Positions 28,232-37,901 of a DNA stretch of 50,113 nt are shown here, one piece after another. Below the pieces are notes generated by a model, which did not search any database, had not been told where the DNA came from, and saw only the letters and a list, made by a program, of their open reading frames with translations. A program made the translations under genes and the position numbers. Within the stretch, counting starts at the first letter, position 1; each line of letters opens with the position of its first letter. Source of the DNA: Bacteroidota bacterium (lineage in GTDB: Bacteria > Bacteroidota > Ignavibacteria > Kapaibacteriales > UBA961); assembly GCA_005788035.1 (NCBI GenBank), contig SXZI01000171.1, positions 1 to 50,113 on the forward strand, in the 5' to 3' direction.

Positions 28232-29973
28232 TTCTGTTTCCCTTGATGTATTTCGTCCGCTGCCAATAACTCTTTGGCAGTGTTCAATGATGTTTGCGTG
28301 ATATGTTCTCCGCTTAGCAATGTGGCAATCTCGGTTATGCGTTCTTCATCTGATAGCATACGTGCATGTACACTCGTTGATTCATCACTGGTAGATTTCT
28401 GAACCAAAATATGATGATGTGCAAGTGAGGCAATTTGCGGAGAATGACTTATTGCTATTATTTGTTTATTCTGTCCAAGATCTTGCATGACCCCTCCAAC
28501 TTTCCGAGCGATTTTCCCACTGATGCCTGTATCAATCTCATCAAATACCATTGAGGGAATACCTGTTTTTTGATTGATGAGTGATTTCAGTGATAGCATG
28601 ATTCGTGATATTTCTCCACCCGAAGCAGCTTTAATCAATGGTTTCAATTCTTCACCGGTGTTTAATGAGATTAAAAATTCAATTGTGTCTATCCCGGTTT
28701 GATGAGCCACATACATTGTATTGTCAATTATGGCGATATGTTCGTGATGTTCTAAAGAATCCACAACAATTTGATGGCACTTTATGATAAATGTGGGATT
28801 CTCAATGCCCATGGATTTCAGCATGCGTTCTATATGCTGCTGTGTCGATTTGATGACAGCAGTTCTTTTCTTGGATATGATGCGTGCTTTTTCGCCAAGT
28901 AAAATTCTGGATTGTTTGAGTTGGTCTGCAAGACGTGATATCTCTCCGTCAATATCCACTGATAGGGTGGCTTCAAGGCGTAACTCTTGCCAAACTTCAA
29001 ACACATGTTCCATCGAGCCATACTTTTTCTTTAGCCATATGAGCTTTGCTATCCTTTCTTGTATGATGTCGGGGTCAATTCGTGATTCTTGGGATTCTTT
29101 GGCTTGTATAACGCGAAATATTTCATCCATAGATGCTTGAGCTGATGCTAACTCTTGAAGCATCTCACTATAATCAGGGTCAATGGAAGCCAGATCAGTG
29201 AGCGCGGTTCTGAGTTTCCCCAATAAAATCATCAATGATGATTGATCATCCGAAAAAATATCGTGAATGTAGTGAATCTTATCTTGAATATATACTGAGT
29301 GCTTGATTTTGGAAAATTCGGTCTCTAATTCCTGCAGTTCATTGATTTTTGGATTGATTTGTTCAATTTCATTCAAAGAAAACGCAACCTGTTCTTTGTT
29401 TCGAACTATGTCTTCTTTTCTTGCCCTGAGATTATTGTATTGTTCATATAAATTCCTAGTTGCTTGCCACTGTGTGAAATACGCTTTTTGCTCCTTCTCG
29501 ATATCGGCCACATCATCAAGCAATGAGAGATGAGATTCTACTTTAAGAAGTGATTGATGATCATGCTGTCCGTGAAAATCAATGAGAACTTCACCGAGCA
29601 GTCTTGCCATGGAAGCTGTGGCAGGGGAATCATTGATGAAAGATCGATTGACTCCTTTTGCAGTGAACTCTCTTCGGATAATAATCGTGTGCTCAGTCGC
29701 ATCATGGATTGGCTCGATATATCCCTCTATAATAAGCTCTTCGGGTAATGTTAATCTCGTGCTAACTTTGAAAACCGCCTCAACAAACCCTTTATCTGTT
29801 CCTTTTTTAACGATGTCACCCTGGCTTCTCTCGCCTAAAGCACAAAGCAATGCATCTATGAATATAGACTTTCCCGCACCCGTTTCCCCCGTAATAACGG
29901 TAAAACCGGGTTCAAACTCCAAATCTGCAGATTCAATGAGTATAAAATTCCGTATGGATAAAGAGGAAAGCAT
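28228..29973 (-). CDS. recN: DNA repair protein RecN
   Basis: MLSSLSIRNFILIESADLEFEPGFTVITGETGAGKSIFIDALLCALGER; DFHGQHDHQSLL; AASGGEISRIMLSLKSL; VFDEIDTGISGKIA. Confidence 0.97.
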   Translation of the reverse strand: MLSSLSIRNFILIESADLEFEPGFTVITGETGAGKSIFIDALLCALGERSQGDIVKKGTDKGFVEAVFKVSTRLTLPEELIIEGYIEPIHDATEHTIIIRREFTAKGVNRSFINDSPATASMARLLGEVLIDFHGQHDHQSLLKVESHLSLLDDVADIEKEQKAYFTQWQATRNLYEQYNNLRARKEDIVRNKEQVAFSLNEIEQINPKINELQELETEFSKIKHSVYIQDKIHYIHDIFSDDQSSLMILLGKLRTALTDLASIDPDYSEMLQELASAQASMDEIFRVIQAKESQESRIDPDIIQERIAKLIWLKKKYGSMEHVFEVWQELRLEATLSVDIDGEISRLADQLKQSRILLGEKARIISKKRTAVIKSTQQHIERMLKSMGIENPTFIIKCHQIVVDSLEHHEHIAIIDNTMYVAHQTGIDTIEFLISLNTGEELKPLIKAASGGEISRIMLSLKSLINQKTGIPSMVFDEIDTGISGKIARKVGGVMQDLGQNKQIIAISHSPQIASLAHHHILVQKSTSDESTSVHARMLSDEERITEIATLLSGEHITQTSLNTAKELLAADEIHQGKQK

Positions 29974-30124
29974 TTACAATTAGGGTAACTCAGATTGAAT
30001 ATGGCGATTCATATCAATAATTTACAAAATTCACTGCTTATTACATTTCAACTTTCACCAATCCAAGGACTATTTACCGTATTTTTGTGGATCTTTATAT
30101 GATTGGAACACTTCTCGATCAAAG

Positions 30125-31561
30125 ATGAGTCATTCTGCTATTCCATATTCACACCTCTATGTAGACCTCGATGGTACATTATTGAGGACAGACACCCTAT
30201 GGGAGCAAGTTCTATTGCTCTTCCGACGTCCTTGGCTATTGATAGGTGCTCTTTATGCCTTATTGAAAGGTAGAGGTTCGTTCAAAGCTTATTGTTTACG
30301 CAATGCAGGAATACCTGATATTGGATTATTGCCTTTGAATCAAGAAGTAATGGACATCATACATCTTCATAATGAGGCAGGAGTACCGGTTTTCTTGGCC
30401 ACTGCATCTTTGAGAGAAGTGGCTTGTGAGTTTAGTCGAATAATTCCAGGAATTGCTGGAATCATTGCCTCAACTCCCGAACTAAATGTAAAATCCGAAA
30501 ATAAAGCGCAGGCTATTCTTGAGCATGCGGAAGGCAAAGCATTTGGGTATATCGGAAATGACTCTTCAGATATCGCTGTATGGCGATATGCTAAAGGAGT
30601 ATTTTATGTGGGTTCTACTCCTTCAATTACAAAGACATTGCTCAAAGACCATGATACATTGACTATCATAGATGGTGGAAGCTACGCATCATTTTCATCA
30701 TACATCAGACAAATACGGCTCTATCAATGGATTAAAAACACTCTTGTATTCCTTCCTGCATTCTTGGCTCACACATTGCATGGTGAAAATGCCATTTTGC
30801 TTTCAGTCACATTTCTTGTTTTTGGTCTTATGGCTTCCTCGGTTTATGTGTTGAATGATCTGATCGATTTACAATCTGATAGAATACATCCAAATAAAAA
30901 GAAACGTCCTTTGGCATCCGGTGATATAGCTATTCCTATCGGTTTGGCGATGTATATTGGATTACTTGCATCTTCATTGGTGATTGGCTTTATCTTCCTA
31001 CATATGCATGTTATGTATGTACTCTTGGGTTATGCTTTGACAACAACATTTTACAGCATAATTGGCAAAAGGATTGCCATACTTGATGTGATGATACTTG
31101 CGGGTTTGTATACAATGAGACTCATTGCAGGAGCAGAAACTGTAAATGTCCCACTTAGTGAATGGTTTCTGGGTTTCTCCATGTTCTTTTTCGTGAGTTT
31201 GGCCTTTGTTAAACGATATGCTGAGATTCTCTCTAGGAAAGAATCGAGAATTTTAATTCCGGGAAGGGGGTATAGCACAGGTGATGGATTGATTTTATTG
31301 ATATCCGGACTAATATCTGCAATGTTATCAGTTCTTGTATTGGCATTGTATATAAACAGTGATGCCGTAATTCGGCTGTATGCACATCCACATTATTTGT
31401 GGGTGATATGTCCTGCCATCCTTGCATGGCTTCTTCAATTGTGGTTTCTTGCACATAGAGGGAAAATGCATGATGATCCAATTATAACTATGGCCAAAAC
31501 ACCAATGACATATATCGTGCTTTTCATCATTGTTTTCACAATATTGGCTGCCACGGTGTGA
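30125..31561 (+). CDS. HAD-phosphatase / UbiA prenyltransferase fusion (decaprenyl-phosphate phosphoribosyltransferase-like)
   Basis: N-terminal HAD motifs LYVDLDGTLLRTD, LATASL, GYIGNDSSDIAVW. C-terminal UbiA motif VYVLNDLIDLQSDRIHPNKKKRPLASG with multiple TMs. Confidence 0.88.
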   Translation: MSHSAIPYSHLYVDLDGTLLRTDTLWEQVLLLFRRPWLLIGALYALLKGRGSFKAYCLRNAGIPDIGLLPLNQEVMDIIHLHNEAGVPVFLATASLREVACEFSRIIPGIAGIIASTPELNVKSENKAQAILEHAEGKAFGYIGNDSSDIAVWRYAKGVFYVGSTPSITKTLLKDHDTLTIIDGGSYASFSSYIRQIRLYQWIKNTLVFLPAFLAHTLHGENAILLSVTFLVFGLMASSVYVLNDLIDLQSDRIHPNKKKRPLASGDIAIPIGLAMYIGLLASSLVIGFIFLHMHVMYVLLGYALTTTFYSIIGKRIAILDVMILAGLYTMRLIAGAETVNVPLSEWFLGFSMFFFVSLAFVKRYAEILSRKESRILIPGRGYSTGDGLILLISGLISAMLSVLVLALYINSDAVIRLYAHPHYLWVICPAILAWLLQLWFLAHRGKMHDDPIITMAKTPMTYIVLFIIVFTILAATV

Positions 31562-31563
31562 TT

Positions 31564-32862
31564 ATGATGAATTCATTCGGAAATTATCCTCATTCTCATC
31601 CCAATAGGGTATTCAGACCTGGATGGCAGGACGAAATTTTACCGATTCTTCAATCATCCTCGGAGATGATATTACCAATCGGGATGAGAAAAAGTTATGG
31701 TGATAGTTGCCTAATTAATGGTGGAAACATGATTGATCTAACTCACATGAGAAAGATCCACTCATTTGATCCACAAAAAGGAATTATTTGTGTAGAAGCA
31801 GGTATAACATTAAAAGAGATACTTGCCCTAATTATTCCAAATGGTTGGTTTTTACCCGTAAGTCCGGGTACACAGTATATCACTATAGGTGGTGCAATAG
31901 CAAATGACATTCATGGAAAAAATCATCATATAGCCGGATCTTTCGGCAATCATGTATTGAGAATCGGTTTGCAAAGATCGGACATGGATGATGTCATTAT
32001 ATGTTCAGAGGATGAATTTCAAGATTTGTTTAAGGCAACAATAGGGGGGCTGGGATTGACGGGAATTATTGTCTGGGCAGAATTTTCATTGACCAGAATC
32101 CCATCGGCAATGATGAAGACTAAGACAGAACGCTTCATGGGTTATGATGAATATTGTGCAATATCACAAAAGGAAGAAACATCAACATATAGTGTGTCTT
32201 GGTTTGACAGTGTTTCAAAAGGAAAGAAATTCATGAGAGGATTATTCAGTTCCGGTGAATTTATTGACCATCCTCATGAAGAGATCTCTAATACGGCATT
32301 GACCATTCCTATTTATGCCCCCGATATACTCTTGAATGAATTGTCAATCAAAGCATTCAATGCATTGTATTTTAGAAAAAATCTGCGATCTATTTCAGAG
32401 AACATACACCACTATGTACCGTATTTTTATCCACTTGATTCTGTCAATAATTGGAATAAACTCTATGGAAAACGTGGTTTCTTGCAATATCAATGTGTGA
32501 TTCCTCACAATAATGCTCGAGATTGCATCCAAGAGATCGTTCACTACATGCACCAAGAACAATTAGGCTCTTTCCTTGTGGTATTAAAATCATTTGGCAC
32601 CATTCCTTCTCGTGGTTTATTATCTTTTCCAATGCCAGGAATGACGCTGGCAATGGATTTTCCCATGCGGGGAATAAAGACGCTGCACATGCTTTCGCAA
32701 TTTGATGAGATAGTAGATCAGGCTGGAGGGAGAGTGTATCCTGCAAAAGATGCGAGGATGTCTGGAGAGCATTTTAGAACTTGGTATCCGGGTTATGAAA
32801 AGATGCTCACCATCAAAGACCCAATGATTGAATCCAGTTTTTGGAAAAGAGTGATGCAGTAA
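31564..32862 (+). CDS. DprE1-like FAD-dependent oxidoreductase (decaprenylphosphoryl-beta-D-ribose 2-oxidase family)
   Basis: SPGTQYITIGGAIANDIHGKNHHIAGSFGNHV (VAO FAD-binding, DprE1-like), C-terminal FLVVLKSFGTIPSRGLLSFPMPGMTLAMDFPM...GGRVYPAKDARMSGEHFRTWYP. Confidence 0.85.
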   Translation: MMNSFGNYPHSHPNRVFRPGWQDEILPILQSSSEMILPIGMRKSYGDSCLINGGNMIDLTHMRKIHSFDPQKGIICVEAGITLKEILALIIPNGWFLPVSPGTQYITIGGAIANDIHGKNHHIAGSFGNHVLRIGLQRSDMDDVIICSEDEFQDLFKATIGGLGLTGIIVWAEFSLTRIPSAMMKTKTERFMGYDEYCAISQKEETSTYSVSWFDSVSKGKKFMRGLFSSGEFIDHPHEEISNTALTIPIYAPDILLNELSIKAFNALYFRKNLRSISENIHHYVPYFYPLDSVNNWNKLYGKRGFLQYQCVIPHNNARDCIQEIVHYMHQEQLGSFLVVLKSFGTIPSRGLLSFPMPGMTLAMDFPMRGIKTLHMLSQFDEIVDQAGGRVYPAKDARMSGEHFRTWYPGYEKMLTIKDPMIESSFWKRVMQ

Positions 32863-32876
32863 TCATTCACTCTTTT
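32845..32876. terminator. Bidirectional hairpin terminator shared by convergent dprE1-like and topA genes
   Basis: AAAAGAGTGA(TGCAGTAATCAT)TCACTCTTTT; both stop codons (TAA on +, TCA = TGA on -) sit in the loop. Confidence 0.7.
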
Positions 32877-35316
32877 TCTTAATAGTCTTTTTGGCTGTGG
32901 ACTTTTTTGTTGTTGATTTTTTAATCGTCTTCTTTGTTGCTGTAGTCTTTTTTTCTGCTGTCTTTTTCACGGCCTTTTCATCTTTTTTAGCAGATCCCTG
33001 TTTTGTTTTAGAAGGGTATTTTTCAAGAGTTTTTCCTTGATCCTTCGCTAGATCATGACATTGCTCCAAAGTCAATGAGCTTGGTTCAGTTCCTTTTGGA
33101 ATCTTCACATTGCTTTTACCATAGCTGATATAGGGACCAAATCTTCCATTGACAATCGTGATTTCGGATTGTTCTGGAAATTCTTTGATGAGTCTTGCCG
33201 CCAGCACTTCACGTTTTTGTATTATGCGCTCAATTGCTTGATCAAGTTCTATTGTGTAGGGGTCATCCTCAGGTTTCAAAGAGGTGAATACAGAGTTATG
33301 AACAATGTAAGGGCCGAATCTTCCGATACCTACTTTCACCTCTTTTTCTTCAAACAAACCCAGCGAACGGGGTAATTTGAATAAATCTAATGCTTCTTCA
33401 AGCGTAATTGTAGATATGGATTGGTGTTGCTTTAAGCTTGCAAATTTTGGTGCAATTTCTCCACCAGTTTCACCAATTTGGACAGCAGATCCAAAACGAG
33501 TCAAAGTAGCATAGACAGTCATGCCAGAAGTTGGATCAATGCCCAGTTCTCGAGCACTCGATGCTCGTTTCTGTGGCCCCGTCATGATTTTATTAACTTC
33601 GGTATGGAATGGGGTATAGAAATCTTCCAACATTTTATTCCATTCCAATTCGCCTCTGGCAATTTCATCAAACTGACTTTCAACATTAGCAGTGAAATTA
33701 TAGTCTATGATATTTCCAAAATTCTCTACGAGAAAATCATTGACAATCATGCCTATATCAGTAGGAAAGAGTTTTGACTTTTCTGCTCCATGATTTTCAG
33801 AAAGTGTTTCTTTTGTGATAGTTCCCTGTAATAAGGAAAGGGAAATATATTCTCTTTTTTTTCCATCACGATTGTCTTTTATGACATAATTTCTTTTCTG
33901 TATCGTTGAAATAGTTGGGGCATAAGTACTAGGTCTTCCAATACCTAATTCTTCAAGCTTCTTCACTAAACTTGCTTCAGTATAGCGTGCGGGAGGTTTC
34001 GAAAAGCGTTGGACTGCTTTGATGGATTCATTTCTTGGATGTTCGCCTTTTGTAAGTGCAGGCAATCTTTTTTCATCTTCTTGTTCAGTCTCTTCATCAT
34101 GTGATTCTGAATACACCGCAAGAAAACCATCAAATTTGATTACTTCTCCGGATGCTATGAATGTATGAGGAGAAGATGGATCTATTTCTATGGATGCTAT
34201 TGTCTTTTCAAGTTTTGCATCTGCCATTTGGGAAGCAATAGCTCTTTTACGAATCAAATCGTACAGTCTTGATTCATCTTTACCAATTGAAGGCATGGCA
34301 GCAAAGTCTGTTGGTCTTATGGCTTCATGGGCTTCTTGAGCATTACTTGATTTATTCTGATACTTCCTTGTCTGAACATAATCTTTTCCAAAAGAGCGTT
34401 CAATTTCTGAAGAACATAAGGAAATTGCATCATCAGATAAATTCACTGAATCAGTACGCATATATGTTATATGCCCCGCTTCATATAATATCTGAGCTAT
34501 GCGCATTGTTCTATCAATGGAGAATCCAAGTTTTCTGCTTGCTTCCTGCTGAAGGGTTGAAGTTGTAAATGGTGGAGAAGGAGATTTCTTACCAGGTTTG
34601 GTTTCGACATTGCTGATTAGGTATGATGCATTCGAGCAATGTTGTAGAAAATGTTCTGCTTCTTCTGCACTATCGAATTTTGTAGATAATTCGGCCTGGA
34701 ATTGGGCTTGGTCTTTTTCAGTCAGGAAAATCCCAGTAACCTTGAAAGAAGATTGTGCATTGAAATCTAGTATTTCTCGTTCACGTTCAACGATTAACCG
34801 CACCGCAACAGATTGCACTCTTCCGGCAGACAGGGATGGCCTTACCTTTCTCCAAAGAATTGGAGATAATTCAAATCCCACGAGACGATCCAATACTCTT
34901 CGTGCTTGCTGCGCATTCACTAGGTCATAATCTATTTCGCGAGGTTGTTCAATTGCTTTTAAGATTGCTTTTTTCGTGACTTCATGATAGACAAAACGCT
35001 TAGAATTAGCTGCATTTAATCCCAGTACATCGTATAAATGCCATGCAATTGCTTCACCTTCTCGATCTTCATCGGTGGCTAGCCAAACAGTTTCAACTTT
35101 TTTAGAAATCTTCTTCAACTCGGAAACAACCTGCTCTTTACCTTCGGAGATAATATATTCAGGTTTGAATCCATGTTGAACATCAATAGCACCATTGCCT
35201 TTTGCTAAATCGCGGATATGCCCCATGGAGGCTTTCACGACAAAGTCTTTTCCAAGATATCCTTCGATTGTCTTTGCTTTTGCAGGTGATTCAACTATGA
35301 CGAGGTGTTTTGCCAT
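32863..35316 (-). CDS. topA: DNA topoisomerase I with Lys-rich C-terminal tail
   Basis: MAKHLVIVESPAKAKTIEGYLGKDFVVKASMGHIRDL; SAGRVQSVAVRLIVEREREI; HITYMRTDSVNLS (catalytic Tyr); two FGPYI repeats; tail KKTAEKKTTATKKTIKKSTTKKSTAKKTIKKKSE. Confidence 0.98.
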   Translation of the reverse strand: MAKHLVIVESPAKAKTIEGYLGKDFVVKASMGHIRDLAKGNGAIDVQHGFKPEYIISEGKEQVVSELKKISKKVETVWLATDEDREGEAIAWHLYDVLGLNAANSKRFVYHEVTKKAILKAIEQPREIDYDLVNAQQARRVLDRLVGFELSPILWRKVRPSLSAGRVQSVAVRLIVEREREILDFNAQSSFKVTGIFLTEKDQAQFQAELSTKFDSAEEAEHFLQHCSNASYLISNVETKPGKKSPSPPFTTSTLQQEASRKLGFSIDRTMRIAQILYEAGHITYMRTDSVNLSDDAISLCSSEIERSFGKDYVQTRKYQNKSSNAQEAHEAIRPTDFAAMPSIGKDESRLYDLIRKRAIASQMADAKLEKTIASIEIDPSSPHTFIASGEVIKFDGFLAVYSESHDEETEQEDEKRLPALTKGEHPRNESIKAVQRFSKPPARYTEASLVKKLEELGIGRPSTYAPTISTIQKRNYVIKDNRDGKKREYISLSLLQGTITKETLSENHGAEKSKLFPTDIGMIVNDFLVENFGNIIDYNFTANVESQFDEIARGELEWNKMLEDFYTPFHTEVNKIMTGPQKRASSARELGIDPTSGMTVYATLTRFGSAVQIGETGGEIAPKFASLKQHQSISTITLEEALDLFKLPRSLGLFEEKEVKVGIGRFGPYIVHNSVFTSLKPEDDPYTIELDQAIERIIQKREVLAARLIKEFPEQSEITIVNGRFGPYISYGKSNVKIPKGTEPSSLTLEQCHDLAKDQGKTLEKYPSKTKQGSAKKDEKAVKKTAEKKTTATKKTIKKSTTKKSTAKKTIKKKSE

Positions 35317-35324
35317 TGATGGTT

Positions 35325-35786
35325 CTATTTATTGTGTTCACAAGTGTTTATGTCTTTGCATACCCCAAAAATCTGCAAAGAATGCTTCATTGGTGTAAAC
35401 TCAAACTGATTGCACACATCTTGCTCAATGGCATGAAGTGTATCGACATTGAACTCAATGATATGCCCACATTCAACACAGATTAAGTGATCATGGTTCG
35501 GCTTACGTGCCGAAAGTTCAAAATGCGCGCTTTCTGATTGAAAGCGATGTTTCGTTAAAATACCGCACTTGGTTAATAAGTCCAAAGTGGAGTATATGGT
35601 TGCTCTGGAAATTCGAGCACCGGTAGAATGAATATGAAAGTATAATTCATCTGCACTGAAATGTCTGTCCAATGATGCAATATGTTCCAAAACAAGAAAA
35701 CGCTCCTGCGTATTTCTGTACATTTTCTGTTTAAGGAAGTCAGCAAAATCCTTCTTTAATTGTTCTATCGAAACCGGATTGGCCAT
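35325..35786 (-). CDS. fur: Fur-family metalloregulator
   Basis: RNTQERFLVLEHIASLDRHFSADELYFHIHSTGARISRATIYSTLDLLTKCGIL; HDHLICVECGHIIEF; GVCKDINTCEH. Subtype (Fur/PerR/Zur) not determined. Confidence 0.92.
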   Translation of the reverse strand: MANPVSIEQLKKDFADFLKQKMYRNTQERFLVLEHIASLDRHFSADELYFHIHSTGARISRATIYSTLDLLTKCGILTKHRFQSESAHFELSARKPNHDHLICVECGHIIEFNVDTLHAIEQDVCNQFEFTPMKHSLQIFGVCKDINTCEHNK

Positions 35787-35915
35787 ATTAGGGCAAAGAA
35801 ACGTTCAGAATGCCATTATACCTGAAATTTCATTCAGAGCCGGTCAATATACACATTTTTTATCATGGCCATCAAATGGCAATAGCTGTGTTTTTCCTCT
35901 GATTTAACGTGTTAA

Positions 35916-37901
35916 TTGGTGAAACAAGCGTATTTTTGCCGATTGAAGGTTGTTTTTGAACTTAACCTTTTCGACGAAATTCTTGTCTTTGGAGTTACCT
36001 CATTGAGAAAATGGCGCATAGAAGATGCTTTGGAAATGTACAATGTCAGTGGATGGGGCATTGATTATTTCGGAGTCAATGAACATGGAAATGTCACGGT
36101 TAGCCCACGTAGGAAGTCCGGTCCGGCCATAGATTTAAAGGAATTGATCCAAGAATTGACCTTGCGTGATGTTGCTCTGCCCGTGTTGTTACGATTCCCC
36201 GACATTTTGGATGATCGCATCGAGATGATATCATCATGCTTTAAGAATGCATCAACTGAATATGGTTACAGTGGTAGATATTACAGCGTTTATCCAATTA
36301 AGGTGAATCAACAAAGACCTGTCGTTGAAGAGTTGGTGCGTCAGGGAAAACGTTTTTCCATAGGGCTTGAAGCAGGTTCGAAACCTGAATTACATGCAGT
36401 TCTTGCAATCATGGACAATCCTGATGCATTGATCATTTGCAATGGCTATAAAGATGAAGATTTCATTGAACTGGCATTGCTAGCTCAGAAAATGGGAAAG
36501 AAGATTTTCATTGTGGTTGAAAAATTAAATGAGTTAAAGCTGATAAGATCTTTATCAAAACGCTTGAATGTAAAGCCAAACATCGGTATCCGCATAAAGC
36601 TTGCCGCTTCAGGATCTGGAAAATGGGAAGAATCCGGTGGTGATGGTTCTAAATTCGGTTTAAATGCAGGTGAATTGATAGAAGCAATTGATTATGCAGA
36701 AAAGGAAGGAATCAAAGACTGCATAAAACTCATCCATTTTCATCTCGGAAGTCAAATTACTAATATCAGAAAAATCAAGGCGGGTCTTCGAGAGGTGGCT
36801 CAATTTTTTGTGCAATTGCAAAAGATAGGTTGTGACATAGAATTTGTTGACATAGGAGGGGGTTTAGGAGTTGATTATGATGGCACTCGCTCATCAGCAG
36901 TGAACAGTATCAATTATTCCATTCAGGAATATGCAAATGATGCCATTTATACCCTGAAAGATGCTGCAGACAAGCATGGATTCAATCATCCAAATATTGT
37001 TACTGAATCGGGTAGGGCGCTCACTGCTCATCATTCCATTCTTGTATTCAATGTCCTGGAGAAATCCTCCATTCCAACAGTAGGCGGTAAAGACATTGAA
37101 ATTGAAGAATCCGATCATGAAATAGTGACAGAATTAAAAACTATACTCAAGCGATTGTCTGCCAGGACGATGATAGAGGCATGGCATGATGCGCAGCACA
37201 ATCGAGAGGAAGCATTGGACTTATTCAATCTTGGTTTATTGGATTTGCATACAAGAGCACAAGTTGAACAATTATTCTGGACAATCGCTGTAGAGGTTCG
37301 TGATCTTGCGGATGCAATGAAACAACCTCCGGAAGAAATGAAATATCTAAGCAAACTTCTTTCCGATAAGTATTTCTGTAATTTTTCGCTTTTCCAATCA
37401 TTACCGGATATGTGGGCCGTGGATCAGTTATTCCCGATCATGCCTATTCATCGTTTGCATGAAAAGCCGATGCGCGAAGGAACACTGCAAGACATAACAT
37501 GTGATTCAGATGGAAAAATTGATAAGTTCATCGGAACTCGTGATGCAATTCCCAATCTTCCATTGCATGAATTCAAAGAAAACGAACCGTATTATCTCGC
37601 TGTATTTTTAGTTGGAGCATATCAGGAAATTCTTGGGGATTTGCACAACTTATTTGGTGACACAAATGCTGTGCATGTTTCTATTGATGGAAAAGGGTAT
37701 AGCATTGATCAAGTCATAGATGGAGAATCTGTTGCAGATGTATTGGACTATGTTCAATTCTCTGCAAAAAAACTGGTTCGTACAATGGAAACGTGGGTGA
37801 GTAATTCAGTTAAAGACGGAAGAATAAGTGTTGCTGAAGGAAAAGAATTCCTGACAATTTATCGGTCAGGGCTTTATGGTTATACATATCTCGAAGAGTG
37901 A
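35916..37901 (+). CDS. speA: Biosynthetic arginine decarboxylase
   Basis: YSVYPIKVNQQRPVVEELVRQGKRFSIGLEAGSKPEL; LIHFHLGSQITNI; VDIGGGLGVDYDGT. The true start is probably internal, near RKWRIEDALEMYNVSGWGIDYF. Confidence 0.96.
   Translation: MVKQAYFCRLKVVFELNLFDEILVFGVTSLRKWRIEDALEMYNVSGWGIDYFGVNEHGNVTVSPRRKSGPAIDLKELIQELTLRDVALPVLLRFPDILDDRIEMISSCFKNASTEYGYSGRYYSVYPIKVNQQRPVVEELVRQGKRFSIGLEAGSKPELHAVLAIMDNPDALIICNGYKDEDFIELALLAQKMGKKIFIVVEKLNELKLIRSLSKRLNVKPNIGIRIKLAASGSGKWEESGGDGSKFGLNAGELIEAIDYAEKEGIKDCIKLIHFHLGSQITNIRKIKAGLREVAQFFVQLQKIGCDIEFVDIGGGLGVDYDGTRSSAVNSINYSIQEYANDAIYTLKDAADKHGFNHPNIVTESGRALTAHHSILVFNVLEKSSIPTVGGKDIEIEESDHEIVTELKTILKRLSARTMIEAWHDAQHNREEALDLFNLGLLDLHTRAQVEQLFWTIAVEVRDLADAMKQPPEEMKYLSKLLSDKYFCNFSLFQSLPDMWAVDQLFPIMPIHRLHEKPMREGTLQDITCDSDGKIDKFIGTRDAIPNLPLHEFKENEPYYLAVFLVGAYQEILGDLHNLFGDTNAVHVSIDGKGYSIDQVIDGESVADVLDYVQFSAKKLVRTMETWVSNSVKDGRISVAEGKEFLTIYRSGLYGYTYLEE

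Noticed and set aside
28784-29140. 118-aa + strand ORF
   Set aside because: Antisense to recN; no domain features.
29582-29983. 133-aa + strand ORF
   Set aside because: Antisense to the recN N-terminus, which has clear Walker A and structural motifs.
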